A stretch of 64,000 nt of DNA from an uncultured Chitinophagales bacterium (lineage in GTDB: Bacteria > Bacteroidota > Bacteroidia > Chitinophagales > JAHDHT01): the NCBI GenBank assembly GCA_938023075.1, contig CALHDG010000034.1:37518-101517 (forward strand), in the 5' to 3' direction. Each line of letters begins with the position of its first letter. Position 1 is the first letter of the stretch. The notes below the pieces were generated by a model. It did no database searches, was not told the origin of the DNA, and worked only from the letters and a program-made list of their open reading frames with translations. This document shows positions 17,389 through 26,380 of the stretch, one piece after another. The position numbers were made by a program, and so were the translations under genes.

Positions 17389-19245
17389 ATGAAAGAACAT
17401 AGTCCATTTAAGTTTTTAGATGCCTACCAAAAAGACGACTACCAAGTTTTTTTTGGAAGGGAAAAAGAAACCGAAAGATTGTATAAGGCTCTTAGCGGAG
17501 TAAAACACTTGTTGGTTTATGGACCTTCGGGAGCAGGTAAAACCAGCTTAATTGAATGTGGATTGCGTAATCAATTTTCGGATGCTGATTGGTTTGCATT
17601 GAGCATAAGGCGGGGTGATAATATTAATGAATCCGTCTTTTCGTGCATCAATGAAGTTTTGGAACAAAAAATAATCCTTGATCCCGCAAGTCGTCTGCCA
17701 GAAGATAAAAGTATAAAGTTTGGACAGGCTATTGAACAGCTTTTTGAAGAACGTTTTCAACCAGTTTATTTATTATTTGATCAATTTGAAGAACTGCTCA
17801 TTTTAGGTAAAGAATCTGAACAAGAATCCTTTTTTAGCAATTTAGAAAAATTGATAAGTTACAAAATTCCGTGTCGAATTTTGCTTATTATGCGGGAGGA
17901 GTTTATTGGACATTTATCTGAATTTGAAAACATTTGCCCTACTATTTTTAAACATCGCTTTCGTTTGGAGAAGATGCGTAAACATAAAGTTGGTGAAGTA
18001 ATTGAACAAATATTGGAAGCACCTGTATATTCTAGTTTTTATATTATGAAAGATTGTAAAGCTCTTTCGAAAGCTATTCATAGAAATTTACCTGATGAAA
18101 AACATGAAATAGAATTGACACATGTACAAGTCTTTTTGAGTGAGCTTTGGTATTGTGCTAAGAAGGAAACTAAAGACCTTCAAAAACCGTTATTACATCT
18201 TGATTTGGTAAATCAAATTGGTAATTTGAAAGTTATATTGAATAATTTCCTAAAAAAACAATTGCATGCACTAGACAAGAAATATGGAAAAAATAATGCT
18301 TTAGAAGTTTTGGAATCTATGATTTCTGAAAAACACACTAAACTGCAAATGAGTGACCTTCTTATTTCCAAAGAATTACATTATAAGAAAATAACAGTCG
18401 AACTCCCGTATTTATTAAAAGATTTGGAACAATATCGTATAATTCGTTCTAAGAAGGCGGGTGGACAAATTCAATATGAAATTAGTCACGATCTTTTGGC
18501 GCAAGCAGTTGGGCAAAATTTGTCTGAAGAAATGCAATTGCGTAAAAAAGCAGAGGAAGTTTACAAAGTTTATGAAGAAGGAAAGAGTATGTTTAATCAA
18601 GATGATATTGACTACTTGAATCGATTTAAAGAATATAAAGATTATCCAACAACACTAAAAGATAAGATTAGAAGCAGTGAAGTGTTTTTAAAAAAGAAAC
18701 AAGATCAAAAATTAGACGAGGCAGAAGAAATAGCAGAAAAAGAACGACAATTGCGGAACAAGGCAGAGTTAAATACTAAAAAAGCAAAACATAGAACTAA
18801 TATTGCTTACTTCATTACACTAATTGCTGTATTTACGGCCGCAGCGGCTTTTAATTACTATAGAGAAGCCCAAGAACAATTTAAGAATGCCGAACAAAAA
18901 GAATTAGAAGCATTAGAAGCCAAACATAAAGAAGAACAGGAAAGAAAAAAGTCGGATAGCCTTCTTGTAATTAAAGAAAATATATTAAAAGATTTACAAA
19001 ATCAAATCATTCTTACAGAAGAAAAAGAAATTGAACGACAAAAAGAAGAAAAAAAGCGTAAAGCTTCAGAAGTTGGTAGAAAAAATGAAAAAATAGTTCA
19101 AAAAATAAATCTTGCCAAGAGTTATATGAATAATGAAGGCTACGACTTAGCTTTAAAAGAGCTAAAAAAATTATTAAAATTAGCTCCAAATCATGTTGAA
19201 GCTATAGAATTAATTCAAAATTGTGAAGATAAACTTAAACGATAA
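17389..19245 (+). CDS. nSTAND1-type NTPase with transmembrane segment, coiled coil and TPR tail
   Basis: This is a signal-transduction ATPase. The N-terminus SPFKFLDAYQKDDYQVFFGRE is the standard nSTAND1 lead-in. Walker A is GPSGAGKTS (residues 45-53). Walker B is PVYLLFDQFEELLIL near 125-139. PCRILLIMREEFIGHL fits sensor 1. A winged-helix-like segment (YRIIRSKKAGGQIQYEISHDLLAQAV) ends the STAND core near 370. One TM helix (about 470-488) is followed by a charged coiled coil and a C-terminal TPR (AKSYMNNEGYDLALKELKKLLKLAPNHVEAIELI), predicted outside the cytoplasmic membrane. The LRR gene starts 2 bases after its stop. It probably oligomerises on ligand binding and activates the TIR partner. 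Confidence 0.85.
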   Translation: MKEHSPFKFLDAYQKDDYQVFFGREKETERLYKALSGVKHLLVYGPSGAGKTSLIECGLRNQFSDADWFALSIRRGDNINESVFSCINEVLEQKIILDPASRLPEDKSIKFGQAIEQLFEERFQPVYLLFDQFEELLILGKESEQESFFSNLEKLISYKIPCRILLIMREEFIGHLSEFENICPTIFKHRFRLEKMRKHKVGEVIEQILEAPVYSSFYIMKDCKALSKAIHRNLPDEKHEIELTHVQVFLSELWYCAKKETKDLQKPLLHLDLVNQIGNLKVILNNFLKKQLHALDKKYGKNNALEVLESMISEKHTKLQMSDLLISKELHYKKITVELPYLLKDLEQYRIIRSKKAGGQIQYEISHDLLAQAVGQNLSEEMQLRKKAEEVYKVYEEGKSMFNQDDIDYLNRFKEYKDYPTTLKDKIRSSEVFLKKKQDQKLDEAEEIAEKERQLRNKAELNTKKAKHRTNIAYFITLIAVFTAAAAFNYYREAQEQFKNAEQKELEALEAKHKEEQERKKSDSLLVIKENILKDLQNQIILTEEKEIERQKEEKKRKASEVGRKNEKIVQKINLAKSYMNNEGYDLALKELKKLLKLAPNHVEAIELIQNCEDKLKR

Positions 19246-19247
19246 AT

Positions 19248-20627
19248 ATGCAACACTTGCTTACAACGGTTTTAGTTATTTTATTTGGTTATGTGCTAAT
19301 ACAAGCACAAGATTGTGAAGCCTACAGTCGCTTAATTAAAGAAGCCAAAAGTGCTCGCAAAAGCCAAGACTACAAAACTGCCATAAAAAAATATAATCTT
19401 GCAATGCTAAATTGTCCAGATAGTCTAAAGCTAATTCAACAAGAATTTTTAACAACGTTTAATAAAATTGATAGTATAAAAGAAAAAGCCGAACGTGAAA
19501 AAACGAAAGCCGACAGTGCCTTAGTTATGCTTTTGAATGAACAAAGTAAAAATAAGAAATTCATTGATGAGATTTATTTCTATAAAGATCAGTTTGCATT
19601 ATCTTATAAAGACGGAAAATACGGACTTGTCAATAAATTTGATGAAGCTCCGATAAAATACAAATACTCAAGCGCAGAACAATTTGATACAACCGGTTTT
19701 GCAAAAGTAAAAATTAAAGATCAAAATTATACAATAGACTATCTAATAGATACCGCAGGAAAAGAATACACAGTCGCTTACAACATCGAAAATTTAAATA
19801 ATAGTACCGAGGTGTTAGATTTAAGATCAGATAAATCGACCCATTTCCCAGTTGAAATTTTCAAACATAAACAACTTCAAGATGTGATATTAGGTAGTAA
19901 TATGAACTCTCTTGAACTAAGAGGCAACAAAAGTAAAAAACTGAGTAGCTTACCAAAAAGGCTTGTACAATTCAACAACTTAGTGGAGCTAAATGTAAGC
20001 AATAATGAACTCAGTAGTTTACCAGAAAAATTTGGTGAATTGAGTAATTTAAAAATACTTAATTTAAGTAAAAATGAACTAAGCAGTTTGCCAAAGACAC
20101 TTGAAAATTTACAAAACTTACAGATTTTGGATTTAAGCCATAATAAATTAGAAACCTTAAATGAAGCATTTGGTAAATTTAAACTCTTAGTAACTCTAAA
20201 TTTAAGTAATAATAAAATGGGCAAGCTGCCAAATATATTCGAGCATCTAGATAGTTTAAAAAATATAAACTTAAGTAATAATCAGTTAAACGATTTACCA
20301 TCTACATTTAGTAAATTAATCAACCTAACAAATCTTAATTTAATAGGCAACCAATTCAATACTTTACCAAAATCAATTAGTCAATTAAAAAACTTAACCG
20401 AACTTAGCTTAAATGGAAATCAATTAGTCAACTTACCTCCATCTATCGGGAGATTAAAAAACTTAGAATACCTTAACTTAAGCAACAACAAGAAATTAAC
20501 GAATCTACCTTCTGAAATAGATCAGCTAAAAAATTTAGTGTTACTTGATTTGAGTGGAACACGCATTAATGCATTTAAAGTTAAGCAATTACAAAATAAA
20601 CTTCCAGACTGCTCAATTAGATGGTAG
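19248..20627 (+). CDS. Exported TPR / WG-like / leucine-rich-repeat protein
   Basis: A signal peptide (about 1-20, VLIQA-QD) is followed by a TPR-like pair (residues 25-60), a short coiled coil (75-105) and a WG-like beta region (FALSYKDGKYGLVNKFDEAPIKYKYSSAEQF, to about 175). About ten LRRs of 23 residues run from about 185 to 455, with consensus LxxLxxLNLSNNxLxxLPxxf. LRRs of this type bind proteins or glycans. It is the last gene of the operon, 2 bases after the NTPase, and should be periplasmic or outer-membrane facing. It is the likely sensor half of the system. Confidence 0.85.
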   Translation: MQHLLTTVLVILFGYVLIQAQDCEAYSRLIKEAKSARKSQDYKTAIKKYNLAMLNCPDSLKLIQQEFLTTFNKIDSIKEKAEREKTKADSALVMLLNEQSKNKKFIDEIYFYKDQFALSYKDGKYGLVNKFDEAPIKYKYSSAEQFDTTGFAKVKIKDQNYTIDYLIDTAGKEYTVAYNIENLNNSTEVLDLRSDKSTHFPVEIFKHKQLQDVILGSNMNSLELRGNKSKKLSSLPKRLVQFNNLVELNVSNNELSSLPEKFGELSNLKILNLSKNELSSLPKTLENLQNLQILDLSHNKLETLNEAFGKFKLLVTLNLSNNKMGKLPNIFEHLDSLKNINLSNNQLNDLPSTFSKLINLTNLNLIGNQFNTLPKSISQLKNLTELSLNGNQLVNLPPSIGRLKNLEYLNLSNNKKLTNLPSEIDQLKNLVLLDLSGTRINAFKVKQLQNKLPDCSIRW

Positions 20628-21077
20628 TTTGTTATTTCAAATTGATCATGTAAGTTTTCTGAAAGTACCAATTATGCCAAAATAAATTTTTGTAGCAAAT
20701 TGTGAAAATCAGAACTCTGAACCAATAAAATGAAGTGCCACATCAAACAGATTCATCAGAGTCTTCTGCTAGGGATTTAGACAGGGGGAGGTGAGATTTT
20801 TTGGAAAAGGTGTCATCTCTAAAATCAAAATATAAGCGTGTTCACTTTATGAAAGCAACGGTTGTAACTGTTGATTTTCTGGTTGGAATTGGAGTTTTTG
20901 ACCTTTGACAATCAAGCTCGGCGAGATGTGCAATCTCGTTGTATCTTTATTCTAAAAAATGAATGCAAGCATTTTTAATGCGGAAAGTTTGCATTATAGT
21001 ATTATTGATTATCCCTATTCTTTCGGAAATGCATAAGTATTTAAATCCTCAGAATCATCAATCTACTTCAACTTCAA
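20628..21077. other. Intergenic region between the LRR operon and nqrF, proximal part
   Basis: No gene seen. CGAGATGTGCAATCTCG (20922-20938) is a 6-bp hairpin, and AATGCAA/TTGCATT flanks at about 20960-20995 are complementary. Both resemble the small hairpins at 10971-11014. No clear U-tailed terminator follows either convergent gene. Confidence 0.4.
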
Positions 21078-21176
21078 TTGATATAACCAACACACTTTTT
21101 CAATCCAACAGATTCTGAGCAAGCTGCTTCACTGCGTTTAGCATCTTCTCAGAATGACGGTTTTTGTTTGAGGGGT
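21078..21176 (+). repeat. Second dispersed repeat family, copy 1
   Basis: About 100 bases here align with the reverse complement of 32615-32709. Shared blocks include ATAACCAA, CTTTTTCAATC, AGATTCTG.GCAAGCT, CTTCACT.CGTT.AGCATC, TTCTC.GAATGA.GG and TTTTTGT. It lies in the gap before nqrF. The function is unknown; it could be a nonautonomous mobile remnant. Confidence 0.65.
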
Positions 21177-21256
21177 AATCTGCTTTGAATTTAAATGATT
21201 TCAAAATAGTTGAACCTTTTAAATCAGGTCATCCTAAACCATTTTAAAACAAACCT

Positions 21257-22603
21257 CTAGCCACCAAAATCATCAAAAGCAATATTCTCATCGGGCACGC
21301 CCAAATCATCTAAGGCTTTTATAACGGAGGCATTCATTAAGGGTGGACCGCAAAAATAGTATTCAATTTCTTCTGGTTCTGGATGATGCTTTAAATACAT
21401 ATCATAACAAACCGGCATAATGAAGCCTTTAAAACCATCGCCTTCCTCGTTAAGGGCTTTCTTTTCTTGCCAGTTATCTTCAGGTAAAGGATTATCTAAA
21501 GCTACGTGAAATTTAAAGTTGGGAAACTCTCTTTCTAAAGCTCTAAATTCATCTATATAGAACAACTCGCGTTTGGTTCTACCACCATACCAGTAAGAAA
21601 TTTTACGGTCGGATGTGCGCAATGTTTGTAACAAATGAAACAAATGAGAACGAAGTGGCGCCATACCAGCACCGCCGCCAATATACACCATTTCTTTTTT
21701 GGTATCCTTAATAAAAAATTCTCCATATGGACCAGAAACGACAACCTTATCGCCCGGCTTACAATCGAAAATATAAGAAGAACAAATACCAGGGTTCACA
21801 TCCATCCAACCGTTTTTGGCTCTGTCCCAAGGCGGTGTGGCTACACGAATGTTCAGTTTTACAATGTTACCTTCGGCAGGGTGGTTAGCCATAGAATAGG
21901 CTCTAAAAATGGGTTCTTCATTCACCATCTTCAAATCCCATAGTTGAAACTTATCCCATTCCGATTGGTATTTATCTTTCCCCGCCGGATCGTTTGGCAA
22001 AGGCGCAATATCAATATTTTTATAATCAACAGTACACTCCGGCACATCAATTTGTATGTAACCTCCCGATTCAAAATCTAACTCCTCCCCTTCTGGTAGC
22101 TTTACTACAAACTCTTTAATAAAGGAAGCAACATTATAGTTAGAAACTACTTCACACTCCCATTTTTTGATACCAAATACTTCTTCCGGTACCGCTAAAA
22201 CCATATCGTTTTTCACCTTAACCTGACAAGCGAGTCGCCAATTTTCTTTGGCTTCTTTGCGGCTCAAGTGGTTCATTTCGGTAGGTAGTACATCCCCTCC
22301 CCCATCAAAAATCTGACATTTACACATGGCACATGTGCCACCGCCACCACAGGCAGAAGGCAAAAACAAATCGTTTTCTGATAAAGCCGTTAACAAGTTA
22401 GCACCGGGTTTGGTTATGATGGGTTTTGCTTCATCTCCATTAACAATTAAAGAAACATCACCTGAAGGAACCAAACGAGATTTTGCCAACATTAATGATC
22501 CTACCAAAAATAAAATGATGGTTAAGAAAGCCATTACAGCTGCCATAACCAAGGTGCCGGTAGCAACCCACAATAAAATACTACACGTGATTATTGATAT
22601 CAT
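21257..22603 (-). CDS. nqrF: Na+-translocating NADH:quinone reductase subunit F
   Basis: This is the NADH-oxidising subunit of the sodium-pumping complex in the inner membrane. An N-terminal TM helix is followed by a 2Fe-2S ferredoxin domain with [10 protein letters not shown] and a later Cys (WRLACQVK). The FAD-binding region has RAYSMANHP, and the NAD-binding lobe has [12 protein letters not shown] and YYFCGPP. The C-terminus FDDFGG is diagnostic. At 448 aa it is slightly longer than the Vibrio protein. It is the last gene of nqrABCDEF. Confidence 0.97.
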   Translation of the reverse strand: MISIITCSILLWVATGTLVMAAVMAFLTIILFLVGSLMLAKSRLVPSGDVSLIVNGDEAKPIITKPGANLLTALSENDLFLPSACGGGGTCAMCKCQIFDGGGDVLPTEMNHLSRKEAKENWRLACQVKVKNDMVLAVPEEVFGIKKWECEVVSNYNVASFIKEFVVKLPEGEELDFESGGYIQIDVPECTVDYKNIDIAPLPNDPAGKDKYQSEWDKFQLWDLKMVNEEPIFRAYSMANHPAEGNIVKLNIRVATPPWDRAKNGWMDVNPGICSSYIFDCKPGDKVVVSGPYGEFFIKDTKKEMVYIGGGAGMAPLRSHLFHLLQTLRTSDRKISYWYGGRTKRELFYIDEFRALEREFPNFKFHVALDNPLPEDNWQEKKALNEEGDGFKGFIMPVCYDMYLKHHPEPEEIEYYFCGPPLMNASVIKALDDLGVPDENIAFDDFGG

Positions 22604-22612
22604 AATTTAATT

Positions 22613-23224
22613 TTAGAGTTTAATACCCATAAAGCTCATAAAGGCAACGCCCATTAAGCCGGTTATAATAAAAGCAATACCCAAACCTCTTAAAGGAGCC
22701 GGTACGGCACTGTAACGTAATTTTTCGCGAATAGCTGCTAAGGCAACAATGGCAAGAAAGAAACCAAAACCGCTACCCAAACCATAAGGAATACTTTCGG
22801 CAAAGTTGTAATCTTTTGAGATCATAAATAAAGTACCGCCCAAAATGGCGCAGTTTACCGTTATTAAAGGTAAGAAAATACCCAGCGAGGTATATAAAGG
22901 TGGAAAGAATTTTTCAATCACCATTTCTACCAATTGCACAAAAGAAGCAATTACCGCGATGTATACTATTAAGCCGAGAAAAGTCAAATCGACCTCCGCA
23001 AAAGAAGGACTGATCCAAGCTAAGGCTCCTTCGTTTAATAAATTGGTTTTAATAATATAATTGATGGGTGTAGTTAAAGCCAATACGAAAATGACGGCTA
23101 AACCTAAACCAAAGGCTGTTTTTACCGTTTTGGAAACCGCCAAAAAAGAGCACATCCCCAAAAAATAGGCAAGTACCATATTTTCGATAAAAGCTGATTG
23201 TACAAATATATTTAAATAATGCAT
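22613..23224 (-). CDS. nqrE: Na+-translocating NADH:quinone reductase subunit E
   Basis: The protein has 203 aa with six transmembrane helices. Together with NqrD it forms the membrane pair that holds an iron centre between the two halves. [34 protein letters not shown] is characteristic and contains one conserved membrane Cys. It lies 9 bases upstream of nqrF and 23 bases after nqrD in the operon. No anomalies. Confidence 0.97.
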   Translation of the reverse strand: MHYLNIFVQSAFIENMVLAYFLGMCSFLAVSKTVKTAFGLGLAVIFVLALTTPINYIIKTNLLNEGALAWISPSFAEVDLTFLGLIVYIAVIASFVQLVEMVIEKFFPPLYTSLGIFLPLITVNCAILGGTLFMISKDYNFAESIPYGLGSGFGFFLAIVALAAIREKLRYSAVPAPLRGLGIAFIITGLMGVAFMSFMGIKL

Positions 23225-23247
23225 TATTGTTTTATTTTATAAGATGT

Positions 23248-23937
23248 TTACGAAATGTCAATTAATTCAGGTTTGCGGGCACGTTGCCACCAAATAAAAA
23301 TACCAATTAAAAACATAGCGGCTGCTGGTGTAAGCATTAAACCGTTGTTTACATAACCCAAATCATATACAAATTGTGGTATTAGTTGTACTTTAAATAA
23401 AGAACCTGAACCGAACAACTCACGAGCTACTGCCACAAAAATTAAAATTACTCCGTAGCCTACTCCGTTACCAAGACCATCGAGAAAAGATTGCCATGGT
23501 TTGTTTGCCATCGCAAAGGCTTCTAAGCGCCCCATAACCATGCAGTTGGTAATGATTAAACCAATGTAAACTGATAATTCTTTACTTAATGCATATTGGT
23601 AGGCTTTTAAAACCTCAGAAACTACGGTAACCAAACTGGCAATTACAACCAATTGAACAATCATCCGAATGCTGGAAGGAATGGTGTTACGCAATAAAGA
23701 GATGACCAGATTAGCAAAACCACAAACGAATATTACACACAAAGTCATTACAAAAGCAGGTTTAACTTGTGTAGTTACCGCCAATGCCGAGCAGATTCCA
23801 AGAACCTGTACGGTAATTGGATTCGATTCGTCTAATGGATCGGTTAATACTTTTCTATCTTTTTTTGATAGAAAGGGTTTCCGCTTTTTGGGAATATTTT
23901 TTACTTCTTCAGAAACTTCTGCTGTAGCAGTACTCAT
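23248..23937 (-). CDS. nqrD: Na+-translocating NADH:quinone reductase subunit D
   Basis: The protein has 229 aa with six membrane helices. Motifs typical of NqrD/RnfE include DPLDESNPITVQVLGICSALAVTTQVKPA and LIITNCMVMGRLEAFAMANKPWQSFLDGLGNG. The conserved Cys residues in the ICSAL and TNCMVMGR helices fit the membrane iron site shared with NqrE. The N-terminal 20 residues are an ordinary cytoplasmic extension. It sits between nqrC and nqrE. Confidence 0.97.
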   Translation of the reverse strand: MSTATAEVSEEVKNIPKKRKPFLSKKDRKVLTDPLDESNPITVQVLGICSALAVTTQVKPAFVMTLCVIFVCGFANLVISLLRNTIPSSIRMIVQLVVIASLVTVVSEVLKAYQYALSKELSVYIGLIITNCMVMGRLEAFAMANKPWQSFLDGLGNGVGYGVILIFVAVARELFGSGSLFKVQLIPQFVYDLGYVNNGLMLTPAAAMFLIGIFIWWQRARKPELIDIS

Positions 23938-23972
23938 AATATATTATTTAATTTCTGTTTATTATTTTAATA

Positions 23973-25049
23973 TTAATTCAGCAATTCAAATTCAATTCTG
24001 TCACTCGTATCTCTATCTTTAATGCCATTGAAACTCAATTGATTTTCATTGGCTCCGTGTTGTAAAGCATAGGTATACAAAGCTTGTGCTCTTCTTGCCG
24101 AAAGGGCATCATCTTTCCGGTCGTTTACTATAATCTTCACTTTTTTAGCAGGTGATCCATTTAAAAAAGAAACCAACGATTGTATTTGTGCTAAAGAAGC
24201 ATCCGATACAATAGAGGTTCTACCTTGAAATTCAATTTGGTTTGCCAGTTTATTTTTGCCGAGCTTAAAAAAGCCTTTTGCTTTTTCCATCGCCTCTGTA
24301 CTCCAAAGGTTAGTTAAGCCATTCGATTTTTTTGTCGGGCGGCTTTCCATTTGCTGTTTTTCTGTCTTATTAAAATATTGTGTATATCCTCCAATATCTT
24401 CTGACATCATCGCATTTACACCATCGCAGGTTATGGTTGAACCGGTTATGCCATCTACGGTATAATCGTTTAATGAATTACCAACACCTTTCAATACTTT
24501 AAACGCAAATTTGCCGGTAGCATCTTTAATACTTTTATTTTTAAATTGACTCTGAAACCAATCGGCAGTAATCTCTGCGCCAAGCCCCGGCGTTTCACCT
24601 ACGTGGGTGAAAGTCGCTCCATCAACGGTATTAAAATCATCTTTTATAGCAATAAAGCCACCTATCTGATCCCAAAGTCCCATTCCGTTCATCGGGATAA
24701 TGAATTTTTCCTTCTTGGTATCGGCAGTGTACACATAAAGCGGATACAGTCGTTCTTCAACCGGCTTTTTCCCTTCTTTATACAAATCAATATCAAAAGC
24801 TTTCTTACCCTCAACAGCTTCACCTTTAGCATTGATAACGATTTCTTTTATCCGTTCGGCATATTCTGCTTCAGGGTCCATATCATCATTATACTCTACT
24901 GCTTTTAAAATGTTTACTTTTTTATCGCGGTCTTCTTGTACCTTTTGAATAGGTCGAAGAAACGAAGTTAAGGTAGCCAATACTAAGGCTACTATTAAAG
25001 TCATTACCGCTGCATATAGTATAGTTTTAATGTTATCCGACACGAGCAA
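23973..25049 (-). CDS. nqrC: NqrC with an extra C-terminal OmpA-like domain
   Basis: Residues 1-250 are a normal NqrC: one TM helix (IKTILYAAVMTLIVALVLATL), a periplasmic FMN domain with GETPGLGAEI, and the flavinylation motif GITGSTIT. NqrC normally ends soon after the GGYTQYF region. Here about 105 residues follow, containing IEFQGRTSIVSDASLAQIQSL, LSARRAQALYTYALQHGA and DRIEFELLN, the pattern of an OmpA C-terminal domain, though the TD..G..N residues of the ligand site are not conserved. The gene overlaps nqrB by 17 bases. The NqrC call is certain; the extension call is by pattern. Confidence 0.93.
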   Translation of the reverse strand: MLVSDNIKTILYAAVMTLIVALVLATLTSFLRPIQKVQEDRDKKVNILKAVEYNDDMDPEAEYAERIKEIVINAKGEAVEGKKAFDIDLYKEGKKPVEERLYPLYVYTADTKKEKFIIPMNGMGLWDQIGGFIAIKDDFNTVDGATFTHVGETPGLGAEITADWFQSQFKNKSIKDATGKFAFKVLKGVGNSLNDYTVDGITGSTITCDGVNAMMSEDIGGYTQYFNKTEKQQMESRPTKKSNGLTNLWSTEAMEKAKGFFKLGKNKLANQIEFQGRTSIVSDASLAQIQSLVSFLNGSPAKKVKIIVNDRKDDALSARRAQALYTYALQHGANENQLSFNGIKDRDTSDRIEFELLN

Positions 25050-26298
25050 CCCTCCTTTTTATATTTCTGTTTATAATTACATGGTCAATTAATGGTGCAA
25101 ACACGTTCAATAATAAAATTGCCAACATCCATCCTTCTGGATAAGCTGGGTTTAATACTCTGATAATCATACCACTCACCCCAATTAAAAAACCGTAGAC
25201 CCATTTACCGGCATCGGTTTGCGCACCCGTAACCGGATCGGTTGCCATAAAAGCCATCGCAAACAAAAAACTACCCATAATAATGTGATAATACCAAGGC
25301 ACTTGTAAGAAAAGATTATCAGCAAATTGACCACCTAAGGCATTAATAATAATACCCATCACAATGGCTCCTATTAACATACTCAACATAATTCTCCAAC
25401 TGGCAATACCCGATATGGCTAAAAAAAATGCTCCAATTACAATAATGATCTTATTCATTTCGCCCACCGAACCTGGTATGAAACCAACAATCATATCTTT
25501 AATGGTATAATGTTGCAAGACTGACTCCCAACCACCTTTGGCAGCTAAACCAAGCGGGGTAGCTCCTGTAAATCCATCGACAATTAAAGATTTCCAACCA
25601 CCTTCATACGGTACTCTATCTAAACCAAGTGCATCTAAGGTGTGCGCTTTTACACCTGCTAAAGTATGTAATAAATTATAATCTTGCGAAACCCAACATT
25701 CATCGCCCGACATAAAAGTAGGATGGGCAAAGAACACAAACACTCTGGCAGTTAAGGCAATGTTTAAGATGTTCATTCCGGTTCCACCAAATGCTTCTTT
25801 GGCTATAATTACTGCAAAGGCTGTTGCCACGGCAACCATCCACAACGGGATATCTGGCGGCATAATTAAGGGAATTAAAAAGCCGGATACCAGAAAACCT
25901 TCTTCAATCGCGTGCCCTTTTTTAGCGGCGAAAAAGAATTCTATACCGAGACCTACCAAGTGCACCACTACAAAAACGGGTATAAACTGACAGATACCAT
26001 ACAGTGCTTTCCAAAGCAAACCATCGGTTAAGTTAGGGTATAAACCCAATGCATTATAATGTTGATGCCCAATATTGAAAATACCGTGTAAAGCACACAA
26101 AGTCATACCCAACACCACATATACCATCGTACGTTTTAAATCAATACCATCCTTAATATGTGTTCGGGAAGCTGTTGTTTCATCGGGTGCAAACAAAAAA
26201 GTATCAAATCCATCAAACACGGTATGTAGCAATTTATTATTTTCTACATACGGTTTTAATTTATCTACTTGCTTTCGTAAAAAACTCGCTTTTCGCAT
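25033..26298 (-). CDS. nqrB: Na+-translocating NADH:quinone reductase subunit B
   Basis: The protein has 421 aa and about ten membrane helices. It carries riboflavin and a covalent FMN and forms the sodium channel of the complex. The family motifs GFTGATPLGLAAKGGW (FMN attachment region), EAFGGTGMNILNIALTARVFVFFAHP and FLFAMAFMATDPVTGAQTDAGKWVYG are present. The N-terminus LRKQVDKLKPYVENNKLLHTVFDGFDTFLF is also typical. It overlaps nqrC. No anomalies. Confidence 0.97.
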   Translation of the reverse strand: MRKASFLRKQVDKLKPYVENNKLLHTVFDGFDTFLFAPDETTASRTHIKDGIDLKRTMVYVVLGMTLCALHGIFNIGHQHYNALGLYPNLTDGLLWKALYGICQFIPVFVVVHLVGLGIEFFFAAKKGHAIEEGFLVSGFLIPLIMPPDIPLWMVAVATAFAVIIAKEAFGGTGMNILNIALTARVFVFFAHPTFMSGDECWVSQDYNLLHTLAGVKAHTLDALGLDRVPYEGGWKSLIVDGFTGATPLGLAAKGGWESVLQHYTIKDMIVGFIPGSVGEMNKIIIVIGAFFLAISGIASWRIMLSMLIGAIVMGIIINALGGQFADNLFLQVPWYYHIIMGSFLFAMAFMATDPVTGAQTDAGKWVYGFLIGVSGMIIRVLNPAYPEGWMLAILLLNVFAPLIDHVIINRNIKRRVARVG

Positions 26299-26380
26299 TT
26301 ATATTCTTAAATTCCAATTATTAAAAATCCAAATTCCAACCATAATTAATATCTTATATAATTAATCAGTTGAAAATTCA

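Noticed and set aside
20628-21077. Possible tRNA or small RNA behind the LRR gene
   Set aside because: Only short isolated hairpins are present; no cloverleaf, T-loop motif or promoter was found.
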